Source: JAMXLO01 sp963791495 (GTDB lineage Bacteria > Pseudomonadota > Alphaproteobacteria > Acetobacterales > Acetobacteraceae). From it: a stretch of DNA of 64,000 bases. Shown piece by piece: positions 1 to 7,999 of this stretch (positions are counted from its first letter, which is position 1; the number at the start of each line of letters is the position of its first letter). The position numbers and the translations under genes were made by a program. The stretch lies in assembly GCA_963791495.1 (NCBI GenBank), contig CAWBST010000027.1, forward strand, positions 62,001 to 126,000, given 5' to 3'. The notes under the pieces are model-generated. The model worked only from the letters and a program-made list of their open reading frames with translations. It was not told where the DNA came from and did not search any database.

Positions 1-1
1 A

Positions 2-238
2 CCGTTGCGCCTTGCAGACGAGGTGGCGCTGGCGACCGCATTGCGCGAGGGGTTGCTCGATGCCGTGCCTGCCAATGTCATCGGCCGGCTGCGGGAGATC
101 CTACCGAACTGGCTCGACCGGCATGCCGGCGTTGCGGTGGCGAACATCGAACGGAGCAGAACGATGACCGACGGCGAAGCGGAGTCGCTGCGCGGCGCAG
201 TCGCAAACCTGCTGAAGCAGCAGGCTGGCAATGCCTGA
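2..238 (+). CDS. Alternate F1Fo-ATPase alpha subunit, C-terminal end (partial)
   Basis: The reading frame is open at the left edge, so only the last ~78 residues are present. They form the helical C-terminal domain of an F1 alpha subunit: a stretch like ADEVALATALREGLLDAVP is typical of the alternate (Na+-type, N-ATPase) branch rather than the housekeeping subunit. The stop codon overlaps the start of the gamma subunit gene by 8 bases, as expected in an atp operon where alpha is followed directly by gamma. Alpha would carry the non-catalytic nucleotide sites in the membrane-bound enzyme. Assignment to the alternate branch is inference from the short C-terminus and the low similarity to housekeeping gamma in the next gene. 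Confidence 0.7.
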   Translation, partial: PLRLADEVALATALREGLLDAVPANVIGRLREILPNWLDRHAGVAVANIERSRTMTDGEAESLRGAVANLLKQQAGNA

Positions 239-1069
239 CGACCTCGCCGCGGTTCGGACACGCATCCATGGGGTGCGGCAGCTCGACACGGTGATCGGCG
301 CCATGCGCGGGATCGCAGCAACGCATGCCCAACAGAGTCGGCTGCTGTTGCCCGGCTTCCGCGCCTATGCGGAGGTGATCGCTCGGGCGATAGCCTCGGC
401 GCTGCGGCTCCGCGACGACCCGCCACCCGCACGGTCGGCCCGCTCCCGATGCGCGCGCATCGTGTTCTGTGCCGAGCAGGGATTCGTCGGTGGATTCGCC
501 GAGCGAATTCTGGATGACGCCCTGGGGCGCGGACCGGCGGATCTGTTCCTGATCGGCAGCCGCGGTCTGTCTCTGGCTCGGCACGCGGCGTCGCGACCAC
601 ATGGCAGAGCGCGATGGCGACGCAGACCGACGGCATCGCCGCATTGTGCATCCGGATCGCCAGTGCGTTGTACGAGACCATCCTGGCGCAGCGGACTACA
701 ACCGTCGAAGTGGCGTATCCAGTGTGGGCTCCTGGCGAGGGTCTGCGCGTCGCATGCCAGTCGTTGTTGCCGCTGGACGAGCATCGCTTTCAGACGAATG
801 CCGCACCGATGCCACCTTTGACCACGTTGCCGCCGGACCTGCTGCTGGCGAGCCTCGCGGAGGAGTACGTCTTCGCGTCGCTGTGCGAGGCGGCCATGCA
901 CGCCTTTGTCGCGGAGAACGAGGCTCGCGCCGCCACGATGGTGCGGGCGCGAAGCAAGGTCCAGGATATCCTGGCTGAGCTGCGCCTGTCCGAGCACCGG
1001 GTTCGGCAGGAAGCGATCACTGCGGAACTGGTGGAGCTGGCAGGCGGTAGCCTGGCCGAGACCCGATGA
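231..1069 (+). pseudogene. F1-ATPase gamma subunit (alternate type), interrupted by one frameshift
   Basis: Two frames together give one gamma subunit of ~279 residues. The N-terminal frame (from 231) has the coiled coil beginning MPDDLAAVRTRI and the GFVGGFAERI motif of the central domain. The C-terminal frame continues with RGVATTWQSAMATQ and ends in the second long helix (KVQDILAELRLSEHRVRQ). The frames change at about 582-586, where one missing base in GCTCGGCACGCGGC would restore the reading. The gamma shaft is essential for coupling, so a real frameshift would inactivate the complex; a sequencing indel is equally possible. It is the last atp gene here: metA follows about 90 bases downstream. 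Confidence 0.75.
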
Positions 1070-1162
1070 CGTCTTGCGGCCAAACACGAGGTTGTGCCAT
1101 GCAAACACAGCGTCAGGCGGCACGCCCTACCCAGTGTCAGCTCCGGAACCCTTGTCCCAGCC

Positions 1163-2086
1163 ATGCCCATAAAGATCCCCAACGACCTGCCCGCCCGCGT
1201 CGTGCTCGACCGGGAACGCGTTTCGGTCATTACCGAGGACGTGGCGCTGCGCCAGGATATCCGCCCGCTGCAGATTGCCTTGCTCAACCTGATGCCGGAC
1301 AAGATCAAGACCGAGACGCAACTGCTGCGCGTCCTCGGCGCGACCCCGCTGCAAATCGAGATGACCCTGCTGCGTCCCGGCAGCCATGAATCAAAGAACA
1401 CGCCGCAGCAACATCTGACCGCTTTCTACAAGACATGGGAGGAGGTGCGAGACAGACGCTTCGACGCGCTGATCGTTACCGGCGCGCCGGTCGAGCATTT
1501 GCCTTTCGAAAGCGTGACCTATTGGGATGAACTGACGGCGATCTTCGATTGGGCGAGGACCAATGTCTACAGCAGCCTGTTCATCTGCTGGGGCGCACAG
1601 GCCTCGCTGCATCACTTCCACGGCCTGCCGAAATATGATGTCGGCGCCAAGCGCTTTGGCGTATTCCGCCACCGCGTGCTGAAACCGTTCGAACCACTGA
1701 CCGCCGGTTTCGACAACTCTTTGTTCGTGCCGGTTTCCCGCTACACCGAGGTCAGGCATGCCGACGTGGCTGCCGTCCCTAGCCTCGAAATTCTTGTGGA
1801 GTCAGAAGAAAGCGGAATCTGTCTGGTTCAGGAACCGGCCAGCCGGCGCTATTACATGTTCAACCATCTGGAATACGATGCCGAAACACTGCTCGGCGAA
1901 TACCGCCGCGACCGCGACGCCGGCCTGGAAACCGCCCTCCCCTTCAATTATTTTCCCGACAACGACCCGGAATTGCCGCCCCGCATGACCTGGCGCGCCC
2001 ACCGCAACCTCTTGTTCGGCAACTGGATCAACATGGTCTACCAGGGCACGCCCTATGATCTTCGCGACCTGGAACCAGTGGCTTGA
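1163..2086 (+). CDS. metA: Homoserine O-acyltransferase, MetA family
   Basis: Cytosolic enzyme that acylates homoserine with succinyl- or acetyl-CoA, first committed step of methionine synthesis. The 307-residue protein is full length. Cys142 sits in LFICWGAQAS as the acyl-enzyme nucleophile, and the His/Glu pair of the family is in YMFNHLEYDAE. ATG at 1163 (MPIKIPNDLPA) matches usual family N-termini; an in-frame ATG at 1094 would add 23 unrelated residues. MetA members outside the enterobacteria often use acetyl-CoA, so the donor is not assigned here. I looked in the ~90-base leader for a SAM-II riboswitch and saw no convincing one. The gene converges tightly (5 bases) on the universal stress gene. 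Confidence 0.95.
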   Translation: MPIKIPNDLPARVVLDRERVSVITEDVALRQDIRPLQIALLNLMPDKIKTETQLLRVLGATPLQIEMTLLRPGSHESKNTPQQHLTAFYKTWEEVRDRRFDALIVTGAPVEHLPFESVTYWDELTAIFDWARTNVYSSLFICWGAQASLHHFHGLPKYDVGAKRFGVFRHRVLKPFEPLTAGFDNSLFVPVSRYTEVRHADVAAVPSLEILVESEESGICLVQEPASRRYYMFNHLEYDAETLLGEYRRDRDAGLETALPFNYFPDNDPELPPRMTWRAHRNLLFGNWINMVYQGTPYDLRDLEPVA

Positions 2087-2091
2087 ATGCG

Positions 2092-2958
2092 TCAATGCAC
2101 CATGAGGATCGGCAGATCGGCACCACTGAGCATATGACGCGTGAAGCCTCCGAAGATCACCTCACGCATACGGCTATGTCCGTAGCCGCCCATCACCAGC
2201 AGATCGGCTCCCGCCGCGCGCGCAGCGGCCAGAAGGGTCTCGGCAGGAGCACGCCCGTCCCGCATCAGACGCTGCACGGTCGTAGCGGGATTATGCCAGG
2301 ACAGGGCGTATCTCAGCCTTTCGCACGAGACCTCGTCGGTCTCGCCGCCCTCGTCGACCGAAAGGACGACCACTTTGTCCGCCATCTCCACGAACGGTCG
2401 TGCGGCGGCGACCGCCCTCGCGGCCTCGGATTTGTTCTTCCAGGCGATGGCGACAGTTCCTGAGAGATGACGAGGTGCGACGTCTGTCGCAATCAGCACC
2501 GGACGCCCGGTTGCCATGAGACAAGCCTCGAGTATATCCATGGCGACCGGCTCTCCCTCGCGGGCGCGACCAACCACGAGCAGATCAGCCGTCCGCCCAT
2601 GCTCGGCGAGCCATGCCGGCTCGTCACCGACCTCCATCCTCCATTCCGCCGAAGGAAGGTAGGTGGAGAGATCGCTCGAGACGGAGAGTTTTTCCCGCTC
2701 GCAGAAGTCGCGAAAGGCCAGCTCGGCTTTCTTCTGCCTTGCGGCCGCATCCTGCTCCAGCAACTCGAGCAGCCCGTCGAAACCAACCCCTCCCCCCATG
2801 TCCGCTGTCGCCATGGCGGTCAGCGCGCGCTGCGCATCGAGGCGCACGTGCAGGAATTCCAGATGGCTGCCTGACAGGCGTGCGACCGCGAGCGCGGTAG
2901 AGAACACGACAGCATCGGTATCGGCCCCGGTGGCGGGGACCAGGATGTATTTGAACAT
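2092..2958 (-). CDS. Tandem universal stress protein (UspA family)
   Basis: 288 residues made of two Usp folds. The first begins MFKYILVPATGADTD; the second ends with the ATP-binding signature GGYGHSRMREVIFGG followed by the last strand LPILMVH. Such tandem Usp proteins are cytosolic and usually induced by energy or oxygen limitation. The ATG at 2958 was chosen because GGAGGA lies just upstream of it; an upstream in-frame ATG (2994) lacks a binding site. An FNR/FixK-like box lies 51 bases upstream of this start, which suggests induction under low oxygen. It is divergent from the 89-residue gene at 3121. Confidence 0.9.
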   Translation of the reverse strand: MFKYILVPATGADTDAVVFSTALAVARLSGSHLEFLHVRLDAQRALTAMATADMGGGVGFDGLLELLEQDAAARQKKAELAFRDFCEREKLSVSSDLSTYLPSAEWRMEVGDEPAWLAEHGRTADLLVVGRAREGEPVAMDILEACLMATGRPVLIATDVAPRHLSGTVAIAWKNKSEAARAVAAARPFVEMADKVVVLSVDEGGETDEVSCERLRYALSWHNPATTVQRLMRDGRAPAETLLAAARAAGADLLVMGGYGHSRMREVIFGGFTRHMLSGADLPILMVH

Positions 2959-3008
2959 CGTTTCCTCCACGCGACAGTCTCTAATGACACGCAATGCCTC
3001 GGATTGCG

Positions 3009-3022
3009 TTGACCTGGATCAA
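3009..3022 (-). promoter_or_regulatory. FNR/FixK-type box upstream of the universal stress gene
   Basis: TTGACCTGGATCAA matches the TTGAT-N4-ATCAA consensus with one mismatch. Its near edge is 51 bases from the ATG at 2958. If it acts as a class II site centred at -41.5, transcription would start about 16 bases before the ATG, a plausible distance. Binding is inferred from sequence only. Confidence 0.7.
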
Positions 3023-3056
3023 TCGCATCCGGCACACGAGGCCGTGACTTGGCCGT

Positions 3057-3070
3057 TTGATCTAGATCAT
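3057..3070 (+). promoter_or_regulatory. FNR/FixK-type box upstream of the 89-residue gene
   Basis: TTGATCTAGATCAT matches the TTGAT-N4-ATCAA consensus with one mismatch. It ends 51 bases before the ATG at 3121, mirroring the distance of the other box to its own gene. The pair suggests two independent, oxygen-responsive divergent promoters. Confidence 0.7.
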
Positions 3071-3120
3071 GGTCGTCATCCGGTCACTCCGCCTACCGTC
3101 GCGTCGGCAGGAGAGCAGCC

Positions 3121-3390
3121 ATGAAGCAGATGTATCGCGTAAGCTTCTTCAAAAAGCTCACGGACAGCAACGGCCATCCGGTCGATGCATGGCAAGGGGC
3201 AGTCGAAGTTCGTGCTCCCAGCCGGGATGGCGCAGTTGAGCTTGCCAGGCCCAGGTTCGCCGAAATCAAGGACGTCGGAACCTGGACGCTGCGCGCCGAC
3301 TACGAGACGGTCGAGCTTCTCGCGTCCCGCAAGCGCGTTTCCATGCGGCCGTGGCGAAACAGCCACGAGGAGCTGTTGCTGGCCCGCTAG
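3121..3390 (+). CDS. Conserved small protein of unknown function (89 aa)
   Basis: Short basic/acidic mixed protein starting MKQMYRVSFFKKLTDSNGHP, with no signal peptide or membrane segment. I recall similar 80-95 residue proteins in rhizobial and related genomes, always unnamed. The ATG at 3121 is preceded by AGGAG at good spacing. The FNR/FixK-like box upstream and the divergent universal stress gene suggest a role in low-oxygen or stress adaptation; this is inference. It converges directly on the DUF4239 gene with no gap. Confidence 0.7.
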   Translation: MKQMYRVSFFKKLTDSNGHPVDAWQGAVEVRAPSRDGAVELARPRFAEIKDVGTWTLRADYETVELLASRKRVSMRPWRNSHEELLLAR

Positions 3391-4173
3391 TCAATGGCGA
3401 TCAGCGAATTCTTCCAGGACAAGAGCCAGTGCCTCTGGACCTACCTTCACGGTTCCTGCGAACGGGTGGTCGATGACACTGATGATAAGCAGCCCAGAGA
3501 AGATCAGGACTGACAGGATGCCAGTCATCAAGGTCTGGGCACGGAGATTCTCGGTTCCGAAGAAGAACGTGAAGCCGATCGTCAGGATCGCACCGCCGAA
3601 CAGCACCAGCCAGATAACCCCAGGAACCACCCCAGCAGCGGCGACGAGCCTCGCCCGGCGGGCCTCGGTGACAAGGTCGAGCTGGTGAAGGACCTCAGAA
3701 AGTATCGCAGTTCCGCGGCCATCGTTGGGGCTATAATCAAGTAGCTTGGCATAGACGTCATCCAGTGTCTGCGTCACGACGCGACTTACCTTGCCCCGTT
3801 CCATGGCCGGCCAGTCATCGGAAATCGCAGCTTTGAGGTAGGCGGTGATCCCGTCGTGCAGCGCTGCACCTCGCTCGCCTCCTATCCCGTTCGCCAGGCG
3901 GTAGATCGTCGCCGCCGCCCCCGCCTCCTGCGCCACCTTTTCGTCCGCATCGTTGAACTTTTCCCACACAATGATGACCGCGAAGGCCAGGAGCACCGCG
4001 TAGAGAACACCTACGGTCGCGAACTTAAAGCCGGCGACCTCATTATTGGTTCTGAGCTTCTCCAGGCTTACCCGACGACGGACAACAATCGGCCCGAACA
4101 TCGCAATGATCGTTGTCAGGCCAACGAGAAGGATGCCGGAAAGCCACAAAGGCTGGGTGGTCAGGAAGTTCAT
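3391..4173 (-). CDS. DUF4239 (bestrophin-like) membrane protein
   Basis: 260 residues with four hydrophobic segments: about 8-30, 52-72, 180-205 and 212-235, plus a soluble stretch between the second and third carrying the EAGAAATIYRLA helix typical of DUF4239. The arrangement resembles bestrophin-type channels, but substrate and function are unknown. The ATG at 4173 gives MNFLTTQPLWLSG, a normal start for the family. The promoter side is occupied by a transposase remnant (4190-4326), so its original upstream region may have been replaced. Confidence 0.75.
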   Translation of the reverse strand: MNFLTTQPLWLSGILLVGLTTIIAMFGPIVVRRRVSLEKLRTNNEVAGFKFATVGVLYAVLLAFAVIIVWEKFNDADEKVAQEAGAAATIYRLANGIGGERGAALHDGITAYLKAAISDDWPAMERGKVSRVVTQTLDDVYAKLLDYSPNDGRGTAILSEVLHQLDLVTEARRARLVAAAGVVPGVIWLVLFGGAILTIGFTFFFGTENLRAQTLMTGILSVLIFSGLLIISVIDHPFAGTVKVGPEALALVLEEFADRH

Positions 4174-4189
4174 GCTTCAGCCTCGTTGC

Positions 4190-4326
4190 TGCCAGGCGCA
4201 GTGGATGGATTTGACCAAGATTGAGTGTAGCACCATAGCTGCCTGAGGTTTTGCCACATCGCTTGGCAATTCGCTTGAAGCGCTTCAGCTTGCCGATTGT
4301 CTGCTCCACCTTGCCAGCACGACACA
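4190..4326 (-). pseudogene. IS5-family transposase C-terminal remnant
   Basis: On the minus strand this stretch reads RAGKVEQTIGKLKRFKRIAK followed by RCGKTSGSYGA. That is the C-terminal signature of IS5-group DDE transposases (RARVEQTIGKLKRFKRIALR-CEKT). Only about 45 codons remain, there is no DDE core, and I saw no clear terminal inverted repeats. It fills the gap between the DUF4239 gene and the chromate transporter genes and marks an old insertion followed by deletion. Confidence 0.7.
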
Positions 4327-4375
4327 TTGCCGATCGCCAGTATCGCGTCTGCGCCTGACGCGGTTGAATGGTCGG

Positions 4376-4942
4376 ATGGCGAATCGCAGCACTCCTGGAC
4401 CACCCAGCCTTGCCACCCTCTTCCTCAGCTTCCTTGCCATCGGATCGACCAGTTTCGGTGGCGGCCTGCTGGGATGGATCCGCCGCGAACTCGTGGAGCG
4501 ACGCGGCTGGATCGACGACCAGCAGTTCCTGGTGTGCTTCGGGATCAGCCAGATGGTGCCGGGCGCCACGAACGTGAATCTGTCGGTGATCGTCGGAACC
4601 CAGCTTCGCGGCGTTCCGGGTGCGCTCGCGGCAATTTCCGGTCTGCTGCTGGCGCCGTTCGCGATCCTGCTGGCTCTCGGCACCTTGTATTTCGCTGCCC
4701 GCGACGTGCCCGGCAGCGGGACGCTCAACGCTGCACTGGTGGGCGCGGGCGCCGCCGCGATCGGGTTCAACATCGCGACCGGCATCCGGCTTGCGCATCA
4801 CAATATCCGCCGCGTCGGACCGGCGCTGGTCGCCGGGGCGATCATCATTGGCATCGGCATTCTCCGCATCCCGCTGCTCGAGGTCCTGCTGGTCATGCTG
4901 CCGGCGAGCCTCGCGGTCACCCTGTTGGAGCGCGCGCGATGA
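4376..4942 (+). CDS. Chromate transporter, N-terminal-type half (CHR family)
   Basis: 188-residue integral membrane protein of the short-chain CHR family. The diagnostic segment SFGGGLLGWIRRELVERRGW appears near residues 28-47, followed by the hydrophobic repeat SQMVPGATNVNLSVIVG. Short CHR proteins work as pairs encoded by adjacent genes and export chromate or related oxyanions. The ATG at 4376 (MANRSTPG) is preferred over an upstream TTG at 4364. Its stop overlaps the next start as ATGA, so the two halves are translationally coupled. Confidence 0.88.
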   Translation: MANRSTPGPPSLATLFLSFLAIGSTSFGGGLLGWIRRELVERRGWIDDQQFLVCFGISQMVPGATNVNLSVIVGTQLRGVPGALAAISGLLLAPFAILLALGTLYFAARDVPGSGTLNAALVGAGAAAIGFNIATGIRLAHHNIRRVGPALVAGAIIIGIGILRIPLLEVLLVMLPASLAVTLLERAR

Positions 4943-5460
4943 TCGCGACTCTGCTACAGATCGCCGCGATGTTCAGCGTGCTGTCGCTGCTCGCGTTCGG
5001 CGGCGGCGCGGCGGTGCTGCCCGACATGCAGCGCCAGGCGGTGGACGTGCACCATTGGCTGACCTCGCGCGAGTTCCTCGACATGTTCGCGTTGTCCCGT
5101 GCCATCCCGCCCGGTTCGATGATCGTCGTCCTGATCGGCCAGAAGACCGCCGGCATCGCAGGGGCGGTGGTGGCGCTGCTGGCGATGTTCGGCCCGTCAT
5201 CGCTGCTCGCCTACGCTGTCGCGCGCCTGTGGCACCGCACCGGCGGCGCCGCCTGGCGCGAGACGCTGGAGCGGGCGCTGGCGCCGGTGTCGATCGGCGT
5301 GACCATCGCCAGCGGCATCGCGATCGCCCGCACCACCGAGCACGACCTGGCAGCCTACGCGGTCACCGTCGTCACCACGCTGCTGCTGTCGCTCACTCGC
5401 CTGCACCCGCTCGCCGTGATGGGGGGCGGCGCGGTCGTGCTCGCGCTTACCGGAGTCTGA
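4939..5460 (+). CDS. Chromate transporter, C-terminal-type half (CHR family)
   Basis: 173-residue partner of the preceding protein, with the related motif LAFGGGAAVLPDMQR and DMFALSRAIPPGSMI. Several hydrophobic segments follow. The two genes overlap by four bases (ATGA at 4939). Together they would form an antiparallel heterodimer equivalent to one long ChrA. Substrate chromate is the family name only; sulfate-like anions cannot be excluded from sequence. Confidence 0.88.
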   Translation: MIATLLQIAAMFSVLSLLAFGGGAAVLPDMQRQAVDVHHWLTSREFLDMFALSRAIPPGSMIVVLIGQKTAGIAGAVVALLAMFGPSSLLAYAVARLWHRTGGAAWRETLERALAPVSIGVTIASGIAIARTTEHDLAAYAVTVVTTLLLSLTRLHPLAVMGGGAVVLALTGV

Positions 5461-5523
5461 CAACGAGCTTCTCGCGCGCCCGGGTGGCTGCTAGAAGCCC
5501 GCGACGCGACCAACGAGGACCCC

Positions 5524-6297
5524 ATGGCGATCCGCGTCGGGATTGGCATCATCACCCATAACCGCAAGGACGTGCTGGCGGAGACATTGGCCCGCCTGCG
5601 CGCCCACACCACCTTGCCATGCACACTGGCGGTGGCAGATGACGGTTCCATCGATGGCACCGCGGATCTGGTTAGATCACAGAACATCACTCTGGTGACC
5701 GGGCGCAACATGGGCATCGCCTGGAACAAGAACCGCGCGCTCTTCCTCTTGAGTGCCATCCTCCAGTGCGACACGGTCATTCTGCTGGAGGACGACTCGT
5801 ACCCCACCCAGGATGGCTGGGAGCAGGAGTGGATTCAGGCGACGCAGCGCTGGGGTCACGCCAATTTCGCGGGCGGCTGGTTCAGCAACAGCTTCCTCGG
5901 TGGCGCAGGCACGCTCGACGATCCGATCCTGAGCAAGGATGTTACCGCCCAGTGCAGCGGGTATTCGTCCACGGCGCTGTTGTATGGCGGCTATTTCGAT
6001 TCGCGTTTTCGCGGTTATGGACAGGAGCACGTCGAACACACCCGCCGCCTGCTGCGCGTCGGCTATGGCGGCACCTACGAGGAGATCGATGGCGAGGTCA
6101 GGCCGATCTACAAGCTGCTCAAGAGCTGCATCGAGGTCACCAATCCCAACAGCTTCTCCGATCAGGGCGACCGCAACCGCAACTGGCTGGTCTGCCGCCA
6201 ACTGTTGTTCGACGAGACCTACCGCATGCCCTGGCGCGACGATGCCGAACTCATTCAGTTCCGCGAGGAGATCGCGACCGCGCTGAAGGACCAATGA
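5524..6297 (+). CDS. Family 2-type glycosyltransferase
   Basis: 257-residue cytosolic GT-A enzyme. The N-terminal nucleotide-sugar fold shows IGIITHNRKDVLAETLARL, the acidic VADDGSIDGTAD loop and a LLEDDSYPTQDGW segment as the DxD-like metal site. There is no membrane anchor. The RBS is GAGGACCCC just before the ATG at 5524. It opens a block of glycosyltransferases running to 11521 but converges on its neighbour with no gap, so it is a separate transcript. Likely role: decorating surface polysaccharide, capsule or flagellin; acceptor and sugar unknown. Confidence 0.85.
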   Translation: MAIRVGIGIITHNRKDVLAETLARLRAHTTLPCTLAVADDGSIDGTADLVRSQNITLVTGRNMGIAWNKNRALFLLSAILQCDTVILLEDDSYPTQDGWEQEWIQATQRWGHANFAGGWFSNSFLGGAGTLDDPILSKDVTAQCSGYSSTALLYGGYFDSRFRGYGQEHVEHTRRLLRVGYGGTYEEIDGEVRPIYKLLKSCIEVTNPNSFSDQGDRNRNWLVCRQLLFDETYRMPWRDDAELIQFREEIATALKDQ

Positions 6298-7086
6298 TCA
6301 CGCCGCCAGCAGCGCACGCAGTCGCGGCACAAACCGCAGCGCACGCGTGTCCTGCACCGTGGCCTGCTGCTGCACGTCAGAAAACACCCGGTCACCATAC
6401 GGATCGAGCGAATCGCCTCGGCCGCGCCGCCGCTTGAACTCCCACTCCTCTACCGACTTGGTGAAGTAGTGATTGATCACGAGGACCTCGTGACAGGCAG
6501 TTGGTTGCATCGCATACGACATCACCGTCTCGCCAAGCGCGTTGCAGGTAGGACGCGCGCAGTCGAAGATGTGCGGGGTGCTGCCGATGCCGACGAGGTC
6601 CTTGGTGCGCACCAGCGACTTCACGTGCCGGTTGGCATCGGCGCGATCTGGAATTCGCCAGGTGAAGTCTTCGATCACCAGGCCGCCGGGCCGCCTGTCG
6701 TGGCCGGACGGTCCGAAGATCAGCCAGTTCAGCAGGATATCGGCATAAGGCTCGTATGCCTTGCGGATCAGGATGTCGCGGATGGAGCTGCCCGCGACCG
6801 GCATGATGAACTCGTCCAGATCGATGAATGCGACCCAGGTGAACTCACGGGCGTAGTTGGCATGAAAATGCCGGTAGGCCGAGACCTGACCGGGCCGGTC
6901 GGACCATTCGATCAGCCTCACATTCCTGGCAAAGCTCGACCCTCGAATGAGCTCCGGGCCGCCATCGGTGCTGCCGTTGTCGTACAGCACGAGCAGATCG
7001 ACACCGACCATTCTGTGGAACGCGATCCATTCCAGAAGGTACGGCGCCTCGTCCCTGAAAATCGCGCAGACGCCGATCTTGTCCAT
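6298..7086 (-). CDS. Glycosyltransferase of the Glyco_tranf_2_4/GT92-like type, copy 1
   Basis: 262 residues beginning MDKIGVCAIFRDEAPYLLEW, with LVLYDNGSTDGGPELI and the FIDLDEFIMP motif that carries the catalytic DxD. This layout is that of family 2_4/GT92-like transferases, cytosolic enzymes that often modify O-antigen or extracellular polysaccharide. GGGAAG precedes the ATG at 7086. It is a tandem paralogue of the gene at 7098-7886, the two being collinear along their length and only 11 bases apart, so they probably share a transcript with copy 2 first. Confidence 0.8.
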   Translation of the reverse strand: MDKIGVCAIFRDEAPYLLEWIAFHRMVGVDLLVLYDNGSTDGGPELIRGSSFARNVRLIEWSDRPGQVSAYRHFHANYAREFTWVAFIDLDEFIMPVAGSSIRDILIRKAYEPYADILLNWLIFGPSGHDRRPGGLVIEDFTWRIPDRADANRHVKSLVRTKDLVGIGSTPHIFDCARPTCNALGETVMSYAMQPTACHEVLVINHYFTKSVEEWEFKRRRGRGDSLDPYGDRVFSDVQQQATVQDTRALRFVPRLRALLAA

Positions 7087-7097
7087 GGTCTTCCCTG

Positions 7098-7886
7098 TCA
7101 GGACGGCAGCAGCGCCCGCAGCCGCGGAACGAAACGCAGCGCCCGGGTATCCTCGACAATTGCCTCGCCCGCCACGTCTGAGAACACCCGTTCCTGGTAA
7201 GGCTCCAGCAAATCGCCACGGCCACGCCGCCGCTTGAACTCCCAGTCCTCCCGCGACTTGGTGAAGTAGTGATGTACCGTCACGACGTCATGACACCCGG
7301 TCGGCTGGATCGCATAGGGCAGCACCAACTCGCCACGCGTGTTGCAGGCTGGGCCGTTGCACTCGGCGGCATGCGGTGTGTAATCGATGCCGCAGAGCTT
7401 GTCGGTCCGTACGATCGCCTTGATATGGCGGCTTGCCTCGGCCGCTTCCGGCAATCGGCGTGTGTAGTTCTCGATCACCATCCCCTCCGGGCGGCGATCG
7501 TGCCCCGATGGCCCAAATACCAGCCATTGCAGCAGAATCTGCGCATAGGGCGCGTATTGGCGCCGCATCAGGATCTCGCGGATGGAACTGCCCGCGAGCG
7601 GCATGATGAACTCGTCGATGTCGATGAACGCGGCCCAGGTGACGTGCTGCGCGTGATTTATCCGGAAGTGATTGTAGGCGGCAAGCTGCCCAGGCCGCTC
7701 AGGCCAGCCAATTATCGTAACGTTCCTGGCAAAGCTGGAGGCGCGAATCAGGTCGGCGCCACAGTCTGTGCTGCCATTGTCATAAAGAACGAATAGATCC
7801 ACACCGATCATGCGATGGAACGCCAACCACTCCAGCAGGTAGGGCGCCTCGTCCTTGAAGATCGCGCAGGCTGCAATCTTGTCCAT
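7098..7886 (-). CDS. Glycosyltransferase of the Glyco_tranf_2_4/GT92-like type, copy 2
   Basis: Tandem paralogue of the preceding gene, starting MDKIAACAIFKDEAPYLLEW and sharing LFVLYDNGSTDCGADLI, FIDIDEFIMPLAGSSIREI and the C-terminal FKRRRGRGDLLEPY segment. The ATG at 7886 was chosen over 7907 because it aligns with copy 1 and follows GGGAAGG. The two copies differ enough, especially in the central acceptor region (VRTDKLCGIDYTPHAAECN against VRTKDLVGIGSTPHIFDCA), to have different acceptors. Divergent from the large transferase at 8000. Confidence 0.8.
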   Translation of the reverse strand: MDKIAACAIFKDEAPYLLEWLAFHRMIGVDLFVLYDNGSTDCGADLIRASSFARNVTIIGWPERPGQLAAYNHFRINHAQHVTWAAFIDIDEFIMPLAGSSIREILMRRQYAPYAQILLQWLVFGPSGHDRRPEGMVIENYTRRLPEAAEASRHIKAIVRTDKLCGIDYTPHAAECNGPACNTRGELVLPYAIQPTGCHDVVTVHHYFTKSREDWEFKRRRGRGDLLEPYQERVFSDVAGEAIVEDTRALRFVPRLRALLPS

Positions 7887-7999
7887 CCTTCCCGCTCCGT
7901 TTGGCATGTACAGAATCGCTCACACGCGTGACGGGAGATAGTGTATATTACCCCATTCTCGTCCTGAACGGCTGGTTTTGTACGGAAAGCGTGACAAGT

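Noticed and set aside
1070..1162. Possible SAM-II type riboswitch in the metA leader
   Set aside because: Only a weak GTGCC/GGCAC pairing is present; the conserved SAM-II pseudoknot sequences were not found.
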